In this document: positions 23,438 to 35,700 of the stretch, one piece after another
Position numbering within the stretch: the stretch's first letter is position 1
Layout of the letters: every line of letters begins with the position of its first letter
NCBI GenBank assembly: GCA_017562135.1
Contig: QEYB01001642.1
Location: 868,001-932,000, forward strand
Reading direction: 5' to 3'
Source: Dipylidium caninum
Taxonomy: Eukaryota; Platyhelminthes; Cestoda; Cyclophyllidea; Dipylidiidae
Length of the DNA: 64,000 bases
Notes under the pieces: generated by a model
What the model was told of the DNA's origin: nothing
The model's database searches: none
The model's input: the letters and a program-made list of their open reading frames with translations, nothing else
Program-made: the position numbers and the translations under genes

Positions 23438-26400
23438 CCTCATTCCGAATGTATAGGAACACAAAGACTGGCTATTGAAAATTGCATTGAGACCATATCC
23501 CAAATCAGAGCGTTAGCTTCTCCCGATCCACACCATCAACACGTCCGCTTCGCCACCCTTCGAAACCAGCTCTATCGGATCGCCTTGCAGTGCGATCTAC
23601 AGCTAGGCGACACAGGTCCTATTCTCCCCCCGGGTCTTTCATCGTCTGATGGTATAGCTTGGCGTCTCTCTTCAGATTGTTTCTCTGTTGTTATATCAGC
23701 CATCCCAGCTGATGGATATAGCCTTCCGCCAGGGACTACACCACCTGAAGACTACCCTGTCAGCGTCGCTGCTGTTCATTTTGAATTTAATCAGGACAAA
23801 CCAACGGTACCAATCATTTCTTCTTTAGTAATTTATGCTACTTAGGAATGCAAAATTCTGGTAGAAGATTTGAAGAAGCGAAATTACAATTCACTCCTTA
23901 AACACGTACAAAATCTGATCACTCTCTACGCTCTTCCCGGTGAAATGTAAACTCTTCTCCATTCTTAATGTATCATTTTAGTGCTCAACGATGTAGGGCA
24001 TTCCTGTGTCTGCAGGCTTTAGAGCAGGATTTAGTGATGCTTACAACTGCGGTGAGTAATCGGGAGCCTCATTTAGCATCTCCTATGAGTCTCGAGCTCA
24101 CAAGCACCTGCAAGATTGCCAATACCTCAAGTGATGCAAACTGCCTAGCGCAGTCCATAAACGGCTCCGCGGTAGGTCAAGTTGTCCAACGCACAGGTGG
24201 CGCCTTCGCCGTCCTCACCTACTTTGTTTCTGCTGCGCAAAAAGCCACCGCAGCTACGCGTCTCATGAAGTCCCCAGGACGGATGGACCCGGAGGCTGGA
24301 ATGCTCGGCGGCTTCTGCGCCTCTGTTGGTCTCCGTGCCACTGCCAATGGGAGTCAGCATTCCCTACCTCTTGTCTCTCTCGTGAACTTAATAAAAGATG
24401 CTGATGGTTATAAGTATGTTAGATCACATATTTTGAATTTATTGGCATTTTTTAGAGAACACGCCTTTGGGGAGAAAGAGTTATCTCTGTAGGGAAAGGG
24501 TTGAACTATAACCATCATTATTAGAAACTCGACCTAGTGACTGATGCATTAATGGCGTTGCTGCTATATTAATTTAAATAATCAGAACTGATTTGAGCCT
24601 GGGTATTGGTCATGTATTGTCATTTTTTAGCTTGATACGTTTTGACTGTTTGGAGTTCAGGTGATAGCTACTTTATTCGATATCCTTAATAAATAGGCGG
24701 AGTATGCCTAGCAACTGAGATTTACTTTCATCCTTTCGCAGTGTTGCACAATTCACGAACGCTGATAACATTACTCGTTTGACAATTGCTGCTGAATTCT
24801 TCCTCAAGCTTCACCCACCCCTCTTATTTGACGTTGATTCCGTTTCGGAAATTGAGGCAATAACAAGTGGGTTAGCTTCCTTGCTGATGTTTCTTATAAG
24901 ACGATATTTGGCGCTCCTTTACGATTTTTCGTTTTAATGTTAACTTTAACAGCCATTCAAATGGATTACCTGAAAAAAGGCGAGCCCCTACCACTGCACT
25001 ACTTATTGCTGCGTCAGCACAACCAAGAAGGTCTTTCACCACTCGATGTACACATGGCAAGTTATCCTTCATATTTGTGCATCCGTGAAACCTTTTATTT
25101 CGGATCGGTATTTACTAATATCACCTTGATATCATGTAATGCTTATTTTATGCTCAATTTTACTGCAATTCCTCACAAATTCTTGAGCTCCCTAGTGTCA
25201 TTACCTTGTGTGAAATATACTCACTATCTATTTTGTCCCCTCAACTTTATTGCTATCCTGGTACACCTGTTTTGTTAGATAACGCATACTTTTGAAAGAT
25301 ACATATTTGCTTAACGACTACTTTTCGAACTACTTAAGGCCCTCCCCAACAAGATGCAACACGCTTACCACTTAGTTCCGAACAATTTCCGAGGTTATGT
25401 TGTCAACGAAATTGCATTTACCTGTCCAAGTCAGCTGCCTCCCCTGATTCAACTTCTGCGTCGTAAAGCTGTTTGGTTGTCATTTGTGGAGTCTTTCTTG
25501 ATTCATCCCATGAAACCCGTTGTCAAAGGTGGGTGTTTTTTCTTTAAAATTACTTCTACTTGCAAATATTTAAATAGAATTTGTTATCGTTTTTCTGGTT
25601 TCTTAGATGAAGATCTTACCTATCGGTTTAACGTTGAGATGCCCTCACAGTCTAACATCCTCGTCAACTTCCAGCATCCACTTTGCAATCGGCGACAAGT
25701 CAAAGGTACTAGACATAGTTTAATTTTTTAATTAAATTAAATTAAGCACATCATGCTCATCCATAGTGATCCCCTTTCAGTGTTTATTAATTTGGGCGAT
25801 CTCGGTGTAACCGAATCACGTGTCGTGGGCGGAGTCCTTCCTGAAGTTTTCCGCTCCCATTCGCAGAGGGACGAAGTTGAGCAAAATGATAACGAGACAG
25901 AATATAATCCAATTGAAATCCTTACCCACTCGCATAATCTACCCGTCTCTCTTACTTGGCTGCTTCTGCGATTGGGCTGTCCGGTGACAAAAATGCTAAC
26001 ATTCACCTTTCCCGAAAAATCGGATTTCAGCAATGATACCCACACAATCGCCAAGCCAATTGAACGACGAAGACCTGCAGTTTACTTGGCACGCGCCCGC
26101 AATGCTCTCCATTTTAGCAACGATGCGTCTGCAGATGGCCTACTTGCCGGCGCCGACAAGTTGTCTGAGACAACGCTGCAGGACGCTGAACGTCTCTTCC
26201 TCGGTGACGCAGCTGATGGTAACGCTGGAATTCTCTACGATCCCACTGCAGGGACCACACCCTCTTGGCCCATCCTACAGCCCGCTCAGACCCTTCCACC
26301 GTTGCCATCCTCGCAACACTTACCCTCTCGACCACTTCTCCCACCTGGTGTTATGGCGACTACTCCCCCAGCCGGCCTGACATCGGACCAACTCTCTGCC

Positions 26401-29400
26401 CCTACGTTGAAGGGGCTTGATGACACATTTTCTTCGCCTGGCCCTGTTTCAAGTTAGTTAAACTGTTCATCTCTTCCTAACATCTCAAGCCAATCTTCTC
26501 TTTCACGATTTATTTTTATTCGATTGTTATAGACAATCCAAATTTCCGTACAATACCGATGATTCCCGGCGTCATGACTACGTCATCTACTTCCTCCCTT
26601 TTTGGTCAACCGACAATGAAGCCACCTATATCGTACTCTACCGCCTCTACCCCTTCGAGTCTTGGATTCAAACCACAAACCCCCGCGTCATGTAGGTTCA
26701 AGTTAACAAAATTTTTGCACCAGTGCTATATTGTAGCTATAAATCAAATTTGTCTGTTGCCTTCTACCAGGTGGAGGGTCTATGCTTGTAAGTCTGCTGG
26801 ATGAGGACACTCCTCCCCAGAGCCATCCACCACCTCCTCATGTGGGCCCTTCAGCATTACCTCCCAATCGTATTCTCTCCTCCCCTGGAACAGCCGCTTC
26901 AGCCCTCTCGCCTTCCCCTATCGGTGTTCAGGTACTCTGCAGCAGTCACTCAACGTCCCTCACTCCCACGGCGACCTATCTCAAATCCTCGGGCGGTTCC
27001 GATGTCCTTAGCCACCTTCTCACAAGTAATAGTAACTTATGTGTCGGTGGTAACGGCACCAATACTGTTGGTGCAAGTAGCAGTGCTGGTAGTAACACAC
27101 AGTTCTCTCCATCCACCCTCAAATCTGTGACAAATACAGAGGCGAGTGCTTCTAAAAAGGGACGAAAACGACGTGTTGACTCCTCCATGGGCACTTTTAT
27201 CTCCACCCTTCCCACCCGCGCCGCTATCCTGGACGCGATGAAACAGCCTACAAAACCGACTTCTTCAAAGCCGTCAGTGCTCGCAAAGGAGTCAGTTTAT
27301 GATTTTGAAGATTGCCCTTCCTCTACTCACATTGCTCCTGTGCCTCCACCGCTGCCACCTCCTTCCAAGCCTTTCTTTTTCAACGATGTCGAAGCGCTAG
27401 AGCGTACGGCGGAGCGGAAGTCGGATCTCAAGTTTGTTATTAAAACTAACCGTCCTGCCTCTGGCGGTGGTCTCACTGCTTCCACACCGACAGAAAGCAT
27501 CGCGGTGGTGACGAAACCGAGGACGAAGGTAGTAGAAGGGAAACCCTTCGCTCTCATCAAGCAAATGCAACAACAACAGCCCTCTACTTCCTCGCAACAC
27601 TCGAAAAAAGAGCGCAAACGGCGTGTTTCTTCAAAGGGTAAAGAAGTACAATCCCCTTTGGTATTGTCTATTTCATCACCAAAGGTTCTTGCGGCTGCAC
27701 CAATGGTAACGCCGACATCATCACCGAAAAAACACGGGCTCGTGAAAAGTAAACCGGGACGAAAAAAGACGCCTTCCACCAATTCAGAGCCGAAACGTCA
27801 TCGCCTCACGCCTTCGGATGAGCCTTCTATAGAGCCCGGAGCGCTGGCTCCAAACACCACAGTTGGCGTTGTTGGCGGTAGTGGTGGCAGTAACGGCACG
27901 AATCGGTTGATTAAGGGATACAAGATTCCAAAGGTGCGGAAGGTGCTCTCTCCACCGTCTAACAAATCCCCACTGGTCACATCACATCATGCCACTCAGG
28001 AAGAAGCGATAACAGCGAAAACAGAAATGACGCTGACAACAACACAGTCTGCGGTGATTTCAACTTCGCTACCCCCTCCACTCCAACCTGCGCTGCCGTC
28101 AGCTGCACAGAGCACCATTTCACCTACCACGACGAAGTCCCAGTCGCGTTCATTGCTCTTCATAGTGGAGAATTTAAAGCGGGCAGTAGTTGAGTCAGGC
28201 GCCGTGCCACAGCAGAAGCAGCAACAGCGACAGGCGTCTTCCTCTCCTATCGTCGAAGCTGCACTTGGCAGTATCGACGGTCCCGGAGATGTGTCCACCA
28301 CTGCCGAAGACACCCTTACTGCTGACTCAAATGACAATCTTTTTGAGAAATTCAGCAGGTAGATATGATTTCCCCATTAATCCCCTTTTTCAAATTACTG
28401 AGGATTAGCTTTCCTAGAATTCATGATTTTTGCATGTTGTTCTATTTTATATTTCACCAGTGTTACTAAACTGTGTGCGACTTTACAATTTCTGATGACT
28501 GCATCCTCTGACAGCGCCTCGACCCCGACGAAAGGCGGTGCATCGGCGATGCCGCCACCCCAAACAGTGAAACGTTTCAAAGCACCGCCGGCAATAGGAG
28601 TAAATGTATGTAATCTGAACGATGTAAATGTCAACAGTCGATCGTCGGAGGAAGAAGTGGTGACCGGGGCCAGCGGGGCGGCGTCAACAGCGTTCGAGGC
28701 CGATGCAGAGGTTGAGAGCGTTGAGGACCTGGCCACCACTCTACTCGTGCAGGAAGCTCAATCCGACTCTCAAACCCCACCGGCCAGTATGGATGAGGAG
28801 ACGACTGCTGCTGGAGAGGTGAGCAACCTTTTTGCTTTTTTTGCAGATGCTCGTTTGGGACTTGACTTCACCGCGTTGAGGTCTGCATGGAAACGCTGAC
28901 AAAACAAACAAGGGGCTGATTGAAAGAATCATAGTCTTCTTCCCTCCTATCAAAATATTTAGGAGTTATTAAAGGAAAGGACAGTATTCTTCTAGCGAGT
29001 GTGCGTTTCAAGGTAGCATCGTCACTTGGGCTCAAACCCCCTCATCCATCACCATCCACCTCGCTAAACTGCGCTAGTTGATTCCCAAGTGGAGAGAGAT
29101 GTCATGAATAATACTTTTTGCGACTTTATTGCTGATTTGCCCTAAAGCTGTGACTGTCATTCGAGCAGCCTTGGGCGTAGTTCTTTCGCCCGCCACATGT
29201 GAGGCAGAAGAAGGCCTGTGCTGTGGGGGCGGCGGTGGGATTCCTTCGGGTCTTCTTTTCGCCGACAAAACAACGCCTAATTAAGAGTGATAATGCGGGA
29301 CACAGTGTTTTTTGTAGCCTTTTGGCAAAACAAACACACATGACTCCGTTTGCCAGCTCCGTTTTGCGTGAAGACTGTACCAAATATACTAATTATACGT

Positions 29401-32331
29401 GCGTGGTTGCGATGGTAACAACCCGATGGCTGAGTTGTCCTTTTTAACCAGAATTTGTGAGGCAAGATTTTTCTGCCAAATATGAATTGAAAGGATATTG
29501 AGTGGTACAGCTTTTTTGTCTTTAGAAAGGCATTCATTTCCGTTTTGGTAAACTAACACTAGCAGTCAAAGGATGCGTGCGTGCGTGCACTATTTAGTTG
29601 TCTTTTGCAGTCGCCCAACAATACAAGAGCTGCAGAAATCTTATTAAATGCATTTTTGGCGAGCACGTGGACGTTGGTTTGTTCTCCTCTTTCATCCGCC
29701 CCATTGTTACCTGCGTCTTGTCAAATAGGGATTCTCGAACAAAGACCATTCGGGGTTAGAACGAGCGCATTTAGGATGAGAATGTGTCACAACACTTCTC
29801 CCAAATAAATCTCGACTCTAATTTTTTGCCAAAAATTATGAGGGTGGCCCTTTATCCGTAGGTACTTTCTCTCTTGTAAAACCCCAACCGTGTTCTATGC
29901 AATTAAGAGTGCCAGCCGCGAAATGACTTAGATTTTTTAAACCCCAACACTTCCCCCAACCGTTCGTCCCCTTTAGCTCATCAAGGCGCCGACGGACACG
30001 CCTGACTCCCCCACGGAGTTGATGAGCACCAAGGCTTTTGTCGCCTCGAGCAAGATCATTCCGGTCTCGCAGGAGCCACCCTCGGTTGGTCACAGCTCGT
30101 CCCTGGTAGCTGGGGCAAGCACCAATGCTACTACCCCCGTTGCTCCTTCTTCTTCTTCCTCTTCTTTCTTCGCCAAACCTCCCTCCAGCCGACCGCCATC
30201 TAACAATGCACGTGGCGGCATGTCGAGGAACACTTCGGGGTGAGTTACCCCTCGACTATGTACAAGCTCAAATTCTTTCCCTGTTATACGTCAAGTAAAT
30301 GTGAAATCAGTTGTTGCGCGACGGCTATCCGCTTCGTGGCCTGTCATGCTTCCTGACCTCATGTTTAGGCGAAGAGGTTTCGGTTTCCTTACGCTCAAGA
30401 AGACAGACTTATCCATTTCCTTCAGATACGATGGTTTCTCTTTGAACTCTTTCTAGCCCGACCTTTTTGGACATGACTGGGATGACACTTTCTTAGTGGG
30501 AGCCTTGAGGTGGACTTCTTAAAGTTGATTTCTGTCGTAATCCTTAAGAATCAGAACCTATTTGATTTATAATTTGGTTGATCGCGCTTTCTGCAAATTG
30601 ATACAAAACGTGGACTAATGGCTCTCTCGCGGCGGATACGAAACTTTTTCGAGCAGCCCCGCATACGATTTACGGGTATACCTTTAGAAGTGCCTTTCAA
30701 CATCCTTTTCTCCTCAGCCGGTAATAAGGAGAAACCTCTCACACAGGAACAGGTAGACTCAGTTTACTGAGCAAGTGGCCTCTGGCATTTTCTCATTTAT
30801 CCTCTACCTGAAATTTGCTCATACTTCTCTCTCTGTCATGGTTTCATACTCAATAACAGATATACATATATGTAAACACAAGGTCTCTCGACCTGGCGCA
30901 GTGTTCTACAATCAAGGGGTGGGGCTGCGAGACCTCTTGACCATGCGTAGACATTATTCATTTGAATTACAACATTCCTGTCTATGACTTCGCTCATTTT
31001 GTTCCGTTCCGACGGCCACCAGCTGCTGTATGTTTAGACACACGCGGCGAGTTCGTTCGCCCAATGAGTTTTCCCCTACACTCTCCCTCCTTCTCCCTCT
31101 CCCAATATCTCTGCCCTTGTCTAATTGACTTCCTCTGGCCTGGCGGTTCCCTGCCAACATTCGGTCGCCACCTCTTCTTCCTCATCCTTATCAGTCGCTC
31201 GCCCTTAGAACACCTCAGTAGCGAAATAGCAAAAGTTAACTAAATGGCCCTTTAGTTGTCTTCTTCTTCTTATTCACTATTAATCTCTGTACATCCGGGA
31301 ACACGTTTATTATGAATGTGAGGAGGCATCTTTGGGAGCTGTTCTCTGCTCCGACATACCCTTCTCCCCTCAACTTCCTCCTTTGAGGCGTGGAAAATAT
31401 TTCACAAGCATGAATTGTGGAGTTTGGGCGATCACTTCAGTGGAAAAGTACTTGTTTGCAGAATGACTGATTGAATTTATTGCATGTGAGCTGATACATC
31501 TCAAATCTAGGAATTGGCTTGACTCGAGGCTCAGAGCGACTGACACCGAGGCGCTAGTCTTCACATGACGATGGAAATAAATACCAGGCAACTTTATTAT
31601 TCCCCCTTTTTAGCCCGAGGTTCAATTACCTCCGCGGTGGTTGGGGCAGCAGACCCTACGGCTCTCCTATGGTATGTTGTTTTTATTCACTACTCCTTTG
31701 GAGTTTGATACTCCCACCTACCACCACTGCACGCGCCATCCTGCTTGATGACACTCACTCTAACGTATCACTTAATCTCCCAGTAGCTAAAGTGCCTGAC
31801 TTTAAAGTGGAGGCATTGGAATTCAAACTCAGCCTAGTTTTACTGCCCCTCTTGTAAATTACGGCACTGCCTCCGACCTCTGCGGATGGGTGAGAGTCTT
31901 GACTATTGACACAACTTACTAGCTTTATGCTATGCTTGCTGTCTCCGCATCACTGCACCTACGTTTGGGCTCTTCTCGCGTTGGATTATACTTAGAACTC
32001 CCTGACTTGGCCTTGTGGAGACTCGTAGTGCCTCTGTCCTCTTCCCTAGATGCCTCGAGGGGCGGGCAGCGGTGGCGCGGGTCGAATTCCGCCGCCGACT
32101 TGGGGGGGTGGGCCAAGTGGCCCCCCACAACCTCCGACCTGCCCTGGGGGCGGTGGCACAGGTGGGGGCGGATGGGGTCCCCCACGAGGAGGAGCTTCTC
32201 TTTACCGCATGGGCGGTGGAAGCAGTGGAGGAGGCGGTGGACGAGGCGGTGGTGTTGGCAGCTGTGGTGCTGGCGGTGGGGGCCCATTCAGTGGAGGAGG
32301 AGGTAATCGACAAGCACCCCCGAAGAACTAG
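23438..32331 (+). CDS. MED1: Mediator subunit 1 (MED1), amino-terminal exon not found
   Basis: MED1 links transcription factors, notably nuclear receptors, to RNA polymerase II through the Mediator middle module. Exons: 23438 (or 23457)-23806, 23846-23946, 23982-24413, 24742-24866, 24953-25056, 25339-25528, 25607-25705, 25781-26452, 26533-26691, 26771-28358, 28515 (or 28461)-28818, 29977-30239, 31614-31671, 32050-32331. These are 14 blocks; the initiator exon upstream would make 15. All phases agree. Family matches include ENCIETISQIRAL, VEDLKKRNYNSLLKHV, ALEQDLVML, ALPNKMQHAYHL and the FQHP motif. The low-complexity tail (Ser/Pro/Lys-rich, KKGRKRR) carries two LXXLL motifs, LVSLL at 26785 and LSHLL at 27007. 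The last two exons encode a glycine-rich end. The visible part is about 1580 residues, close to human MED1. Intron 25057-25338 uses a GC donor. The start and the joins to the final exons are less certain than the core. Confidence 0.9.
23807..23845 (+). other. MED1 micro-intron, 39 nt
   Basis: GTACCA donor and CTACTTAG acceptor. Removing it joins ACG to GAA TGC in phase 0 and restores the family alignment (DKPT then ECKILVEDL). The next intron, 23947-23981, is only 35 nt (GTAAAC...TTTTAG). Together with the 40-nt MRPS7 intron these form a distinct very short class. Confidence 0.8.
25057..25338 (+). other. Probable GC-AG intron in MED1
   Basis: The exon ends ATG at 25056 and is followed by GCAAGT, the usual context of a GC donor. 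The acceptor CTTAAG ends at 25338. Phase 0 on both sides fits only this donor; the nearby GTTATC would shift the frame. The join gives DVHM then ALPNKMQHAYHL, which fits the family. Confidence 0.6.
28819..29976 (+). other. MED1 intron, 1158 nt
   Basis: GTGAGC donor after GGAGAG and CCCCTTTAG acceptor. The inside holds only short overlapping frames on both strands, and nothing recognisable as a gene or element. A short GTGCGTGC repeat lies at about 29573-29586. Confidence 0.6.
30240..31613 (+). other. MED1 intron, 1374 nt
   Basis: GTGAGT donor after ACTTCGGG, acceptor CCTTTTTAG. The sense strand is pyrimidine-rich. No gene-like content is recognised inside. Confidence 0.6.
32050..32331 (+). 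repeat. Glycine-codon repeat in the last MED1 exon
   Basis: Irregular GGN repeats, mostly GGTGG and GGAGG units, encode about 93 residues rich in glycine with some proline and serine (for example MGGGSSGGGGGRGGGVG). The exon is in phase with the exon before it (RGGWGSRPYGSPM). Glycine-rich tails of this sort are typical of disordered or RNA-binding regions; the function here is unknown. Confidence 0.75.
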
Positions 32332-32687
32332 CCGACTTCGTTGTCACCTTTACCGTTCATCTTTCCATCTATCCCTCACCCTGTCCCGTCTCGCCTTGCC
32401 CCTCCCCTTACCATTATCCTCCGGAATATTTCACTATCTTTTATTGTAAATCCAAAGCGAATTTTTCCTACTTGCCTAGAAGTGTATATACGTGTACACA
32501 TTGCCGCCTCTAGATATCTTTTCTGGACACGAACGTGGGATTTTTAATTTTGAATATATTGCATGAAATATGCTCATCCTCTGCTCTGCTTGTTTGTTAC
32601 GCTCTCTTTTTGTAGGCAACGACTCTCGTTTCAATCCTCTTTGTTGCTATACTTTTGCTTAGCCGAAATGGGAAATATTTAAAAAGA

Positions 32688-32713
32688 TCCTGAGTGTTCC
32701 AAAACACTCAGGA
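32688..32713. repeat. Perfect 11-bp inverted repeat with 4-nt loop
   Basis: TCCTGAGTGTT at 32688-32698 and its exact reverse complement AACACTCAGGA at 32703-32713 are separated by CCAA. It lies about 350 nt beyond the MED1 stop codon. It could act in transcript end formation, belong to a small structured RNA, or be the edge of a mobile element; the sequence does not decide. Confidence 0.8.
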
Positions 32714-32724
32714 CGCGCAAATTC

Positions 32725-32761
32725 ACTCCCCGATGGTTTGCCGATCGGGGGACGGGGGAGT
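32725..32761. repeat. Second inverted repeat, two alternative stems
   Basis: CCCCGAT (32728-32734) pairs with ATCGGGG (32744-32750) around a 9-nt loop, and ACTCCCC (32725-32731) can instead pair with GGGGAGT (32755-32761). It starts 12 nt after the hairpin at 32688-32713. Further CCCGG/CCGGG pairing is possible at about 32774-32799. Confidence 0.7.
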
Positions 32762-35700
32762 ATGGTTGGACGTCCCGGACCACGGACGCCCAGTGCCGGG
32801 TCATCTCTAATTTGCATTTCTTCACAAAGTGATCCGGGAGACGCAGCCTCACGCTTCCTTGCAAGGGTTGTTTATGCGAATTCACCGAGGTCTATGCATT
32901 AGTCTACTGACGCGTTGGTGGTCCTTCAGTGCAATGGTGGCAATCAGGCCAGGAAACGGATGACGGGCCCCCATTCTTCAATATTTCCAAACCAGGCGCC
33001 ATCGCCAAAATTTTTGCCCTCTCCCGCCCGAACGCGGCCCATTCACCCGGTGAGTTTGTCAAACCGGTAGTTGGCCACATGGGTGCGCACTGTCCTACAT
33101 ACTACAACATGTACGCTACGAAGGCATACAGGCGCAATTGTGGCCAAGCGCGGTCAGGTTGTCACCGGCTCGGCATCTGGTGCGTCTAGCCAGCGCCTGT
33201 GGTCAGAGATGAGGCCGGAGGATCACGCACGTCAGTCTCTAGCGTCCTACGATCAGCTCTGCCTCCCGGTTCACCTCCAAGCTGTCCGCCCTGGGCTGAA
33301 GTGTAAGCTTCGTGCCCAAAAGTGCTGTACACGAGTTATCTGATTCAAATATGCAGCGTACCAAAGTGCAGCTGGGGAGCGAACTACGAGGTCGCGGGCC
33401 CGGCCTGGAGGAAGTCAGAGAGTAGGTTAAACCAGGACCTCGAGAAGGACGGCACCCATTACTGCCGCTGTCCGCAGAGGTGACTCGTCTTACGACCGAC
33501 CGCACCGTCCCATCCGTACAATGCGGGCGCGTGCGACCGCTCGTCAGCGGATAAGAGTGTCGCTGGATGATCGTTGAACCTGTTGATTCGGGGTGTTCAG
33601 CATGAAAGCCGATCTTCATGACGCATGAGGCACACTGTAACATCTGGCCGCGGTCACACAGGTACAAATTCTCTGTGAAGTGGGAGGTTGTACGGTTGCT
33701 GAGAGACACGGATGGAAAACATTGCGTTCCGAGGCGCTTCATTGCGCGACGGGGATTTGAACTCCTCAAATCCCCACGCGCATTCATGCGGAGTGTAGCG
33801 AAATACTGACTCGTCTAACCCCTCCCAAGCCTTCTACAGCTCCAATGGGTGCACTTCGTACGAGGACGAATATTCTTTTCCGGTCAATCAACTGAGCCTT
33901 TATATTGAGGCTCTTTGTGGCAGCTGAAACCACTGTCCCTGCCTCTTGACCACCTACGCCAAGCGCTGATACGAATTGTGTCACGACCGAGTCTGCCATG
34001 CTATCTTACTTTTCATCTCCAACAAAATCCATTGACATCCCGTATTGTCGAGTAGATGTGCGTACATTTTGAGAGAGAACACCTAAATCCACCTCTCCTG
34101 CCATGTGGCCCGACGAGGTCTTAAACCTCCCTCCCCCTGACGTGGATCTGGCGATCAACGAGATCTGCACTGCGTCCATTAGGCGGACAGGGAGAAAAGG
34201 CATCTGATTTGGCCGACGGGCAATTCACTGCGATGCAGTAGGAAAGTGCCGCGAGTGCGGTGATGCAAACAAGGCGGGTTAGAGTGAAGTAGCGGAAGGT
34301 GCAACTAATACCCCGGCAAATAGTCTCTTCGAGCCGAGATCACAAGGTTGTTCGGAGAAATAATTACCGATCTGACACACAGGTCGGGCACAGTCTGTGA
34401 GAAAAGCCAGGCCAAAGGATCGGAGGTGTTGGTCCAGTCAGCACACAGAGTGCTTGTGTTGTGTGCGATGAGCTCCGCGAGGGCAGACGGTCGACCCTAT
34501 CAACCTCGGCGAAGCTACGTCGACGCAGACCACGGGACGCGCGACATGCGACGGTGATTGGGCAACAAACGCCCCAAGACACTAATCGCCCAGGCATCCA
34601 TTCATCGTGGTGGCAATTTTAGTGCCTTCCCAGAGCACCGGCCAGAACGCCTGTTGGGAGATGACTGGGCAGTTAGTAGGATGCAATTTGTCCCACCACG
34701 CAGAGGGAGGAACCGTTCGCCGAGTGACCAGAGAATAATGTGTTTTCAAGAGTCGTCTCAACATGGCGCGCTAATGGATTTGAAAATGCGGAAGGAACCT
34801 GCAATAGCGGGCAGAGGAGGGAAGAAAGTGGAGGCGGACGTCTGCTTTGTCGTTCGTCGCAGGCCTCTGCCCGAGGTTGGGCGCCAACACAGGCAAAGGA
34901 GGAGTCCTCTTGTGGCTGGGAGGGAGAAGACCGACATCTGCTCTTCCTCACGCCTCCTCCAATTAATAGAGCGTCTGGCGGCGAAAACGCTCCACCTTCT
35001 GCGTGGATCATCCGGGGCCACGGCACTCTACTTCACGTAATGGAGCAACTGTATCGGTCGTGCGTCGCCCACCACGCAAGCGCCACAGGCGTTTCACCGA
35101 TTCTCTCCATCCGAGTCTACAATTAACTGCCGCGAACGCTCCCGCTCACGTCAACACCTTCAGGTTAACTCGGGCTACGACGCTGGACTTTCCTGTCCCA
35201 CCCGCCTTCGGGCAGGCCGAGGGACGAGTGGCGAGGCAGAATTCGGAGGACACGGCTTATGAGGCGAAACTGTGAACTTTTCGGAGTTCTGTCCACGCGT
35301 CCAATTAACCTCCCGTTTGCTGGGACTTGGAACACGTCCTGACCGGACACACCCTGAGAGGAGCTGCTTAATGTCCGCTGACCCGCACTCGGACCGAGGG
35401 CGAGGTGATCCCCTCCGCCCATCACTCGGCGCGTAGCCGCAAAGCAATTCTTCCAACTTTCGACATTTTTCTGGTGTAACTCTGAGACAGACTTTTTGCA
35501 ACTTGTGACGAGCCTGTTGGAGGAGTTTCACACAGTTCTGCCTCAGGAGAGTAGATACTTTGATGGCCTCTCCCGAGCATTCTTTACCGCAAGGCGAAAA
35601 GACGTGAGTGCAGGCGGCGCTAGTGGGCGAGACGCTGTCAGTCGGAGGGCTGTCGAGCGTTTTCTGAGGTGCGTAGTCAGTGGTGTGGTTCAAAGTTTGG

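Noticed and set aside
33740..33780. tRNA-like T-arm on the minus strand (GAGTTCAAATCC)
   Set aside because: The flanking bases do not make a 5-bp T stem, and no acceptor or anticodon stems are visible at the right spacing.
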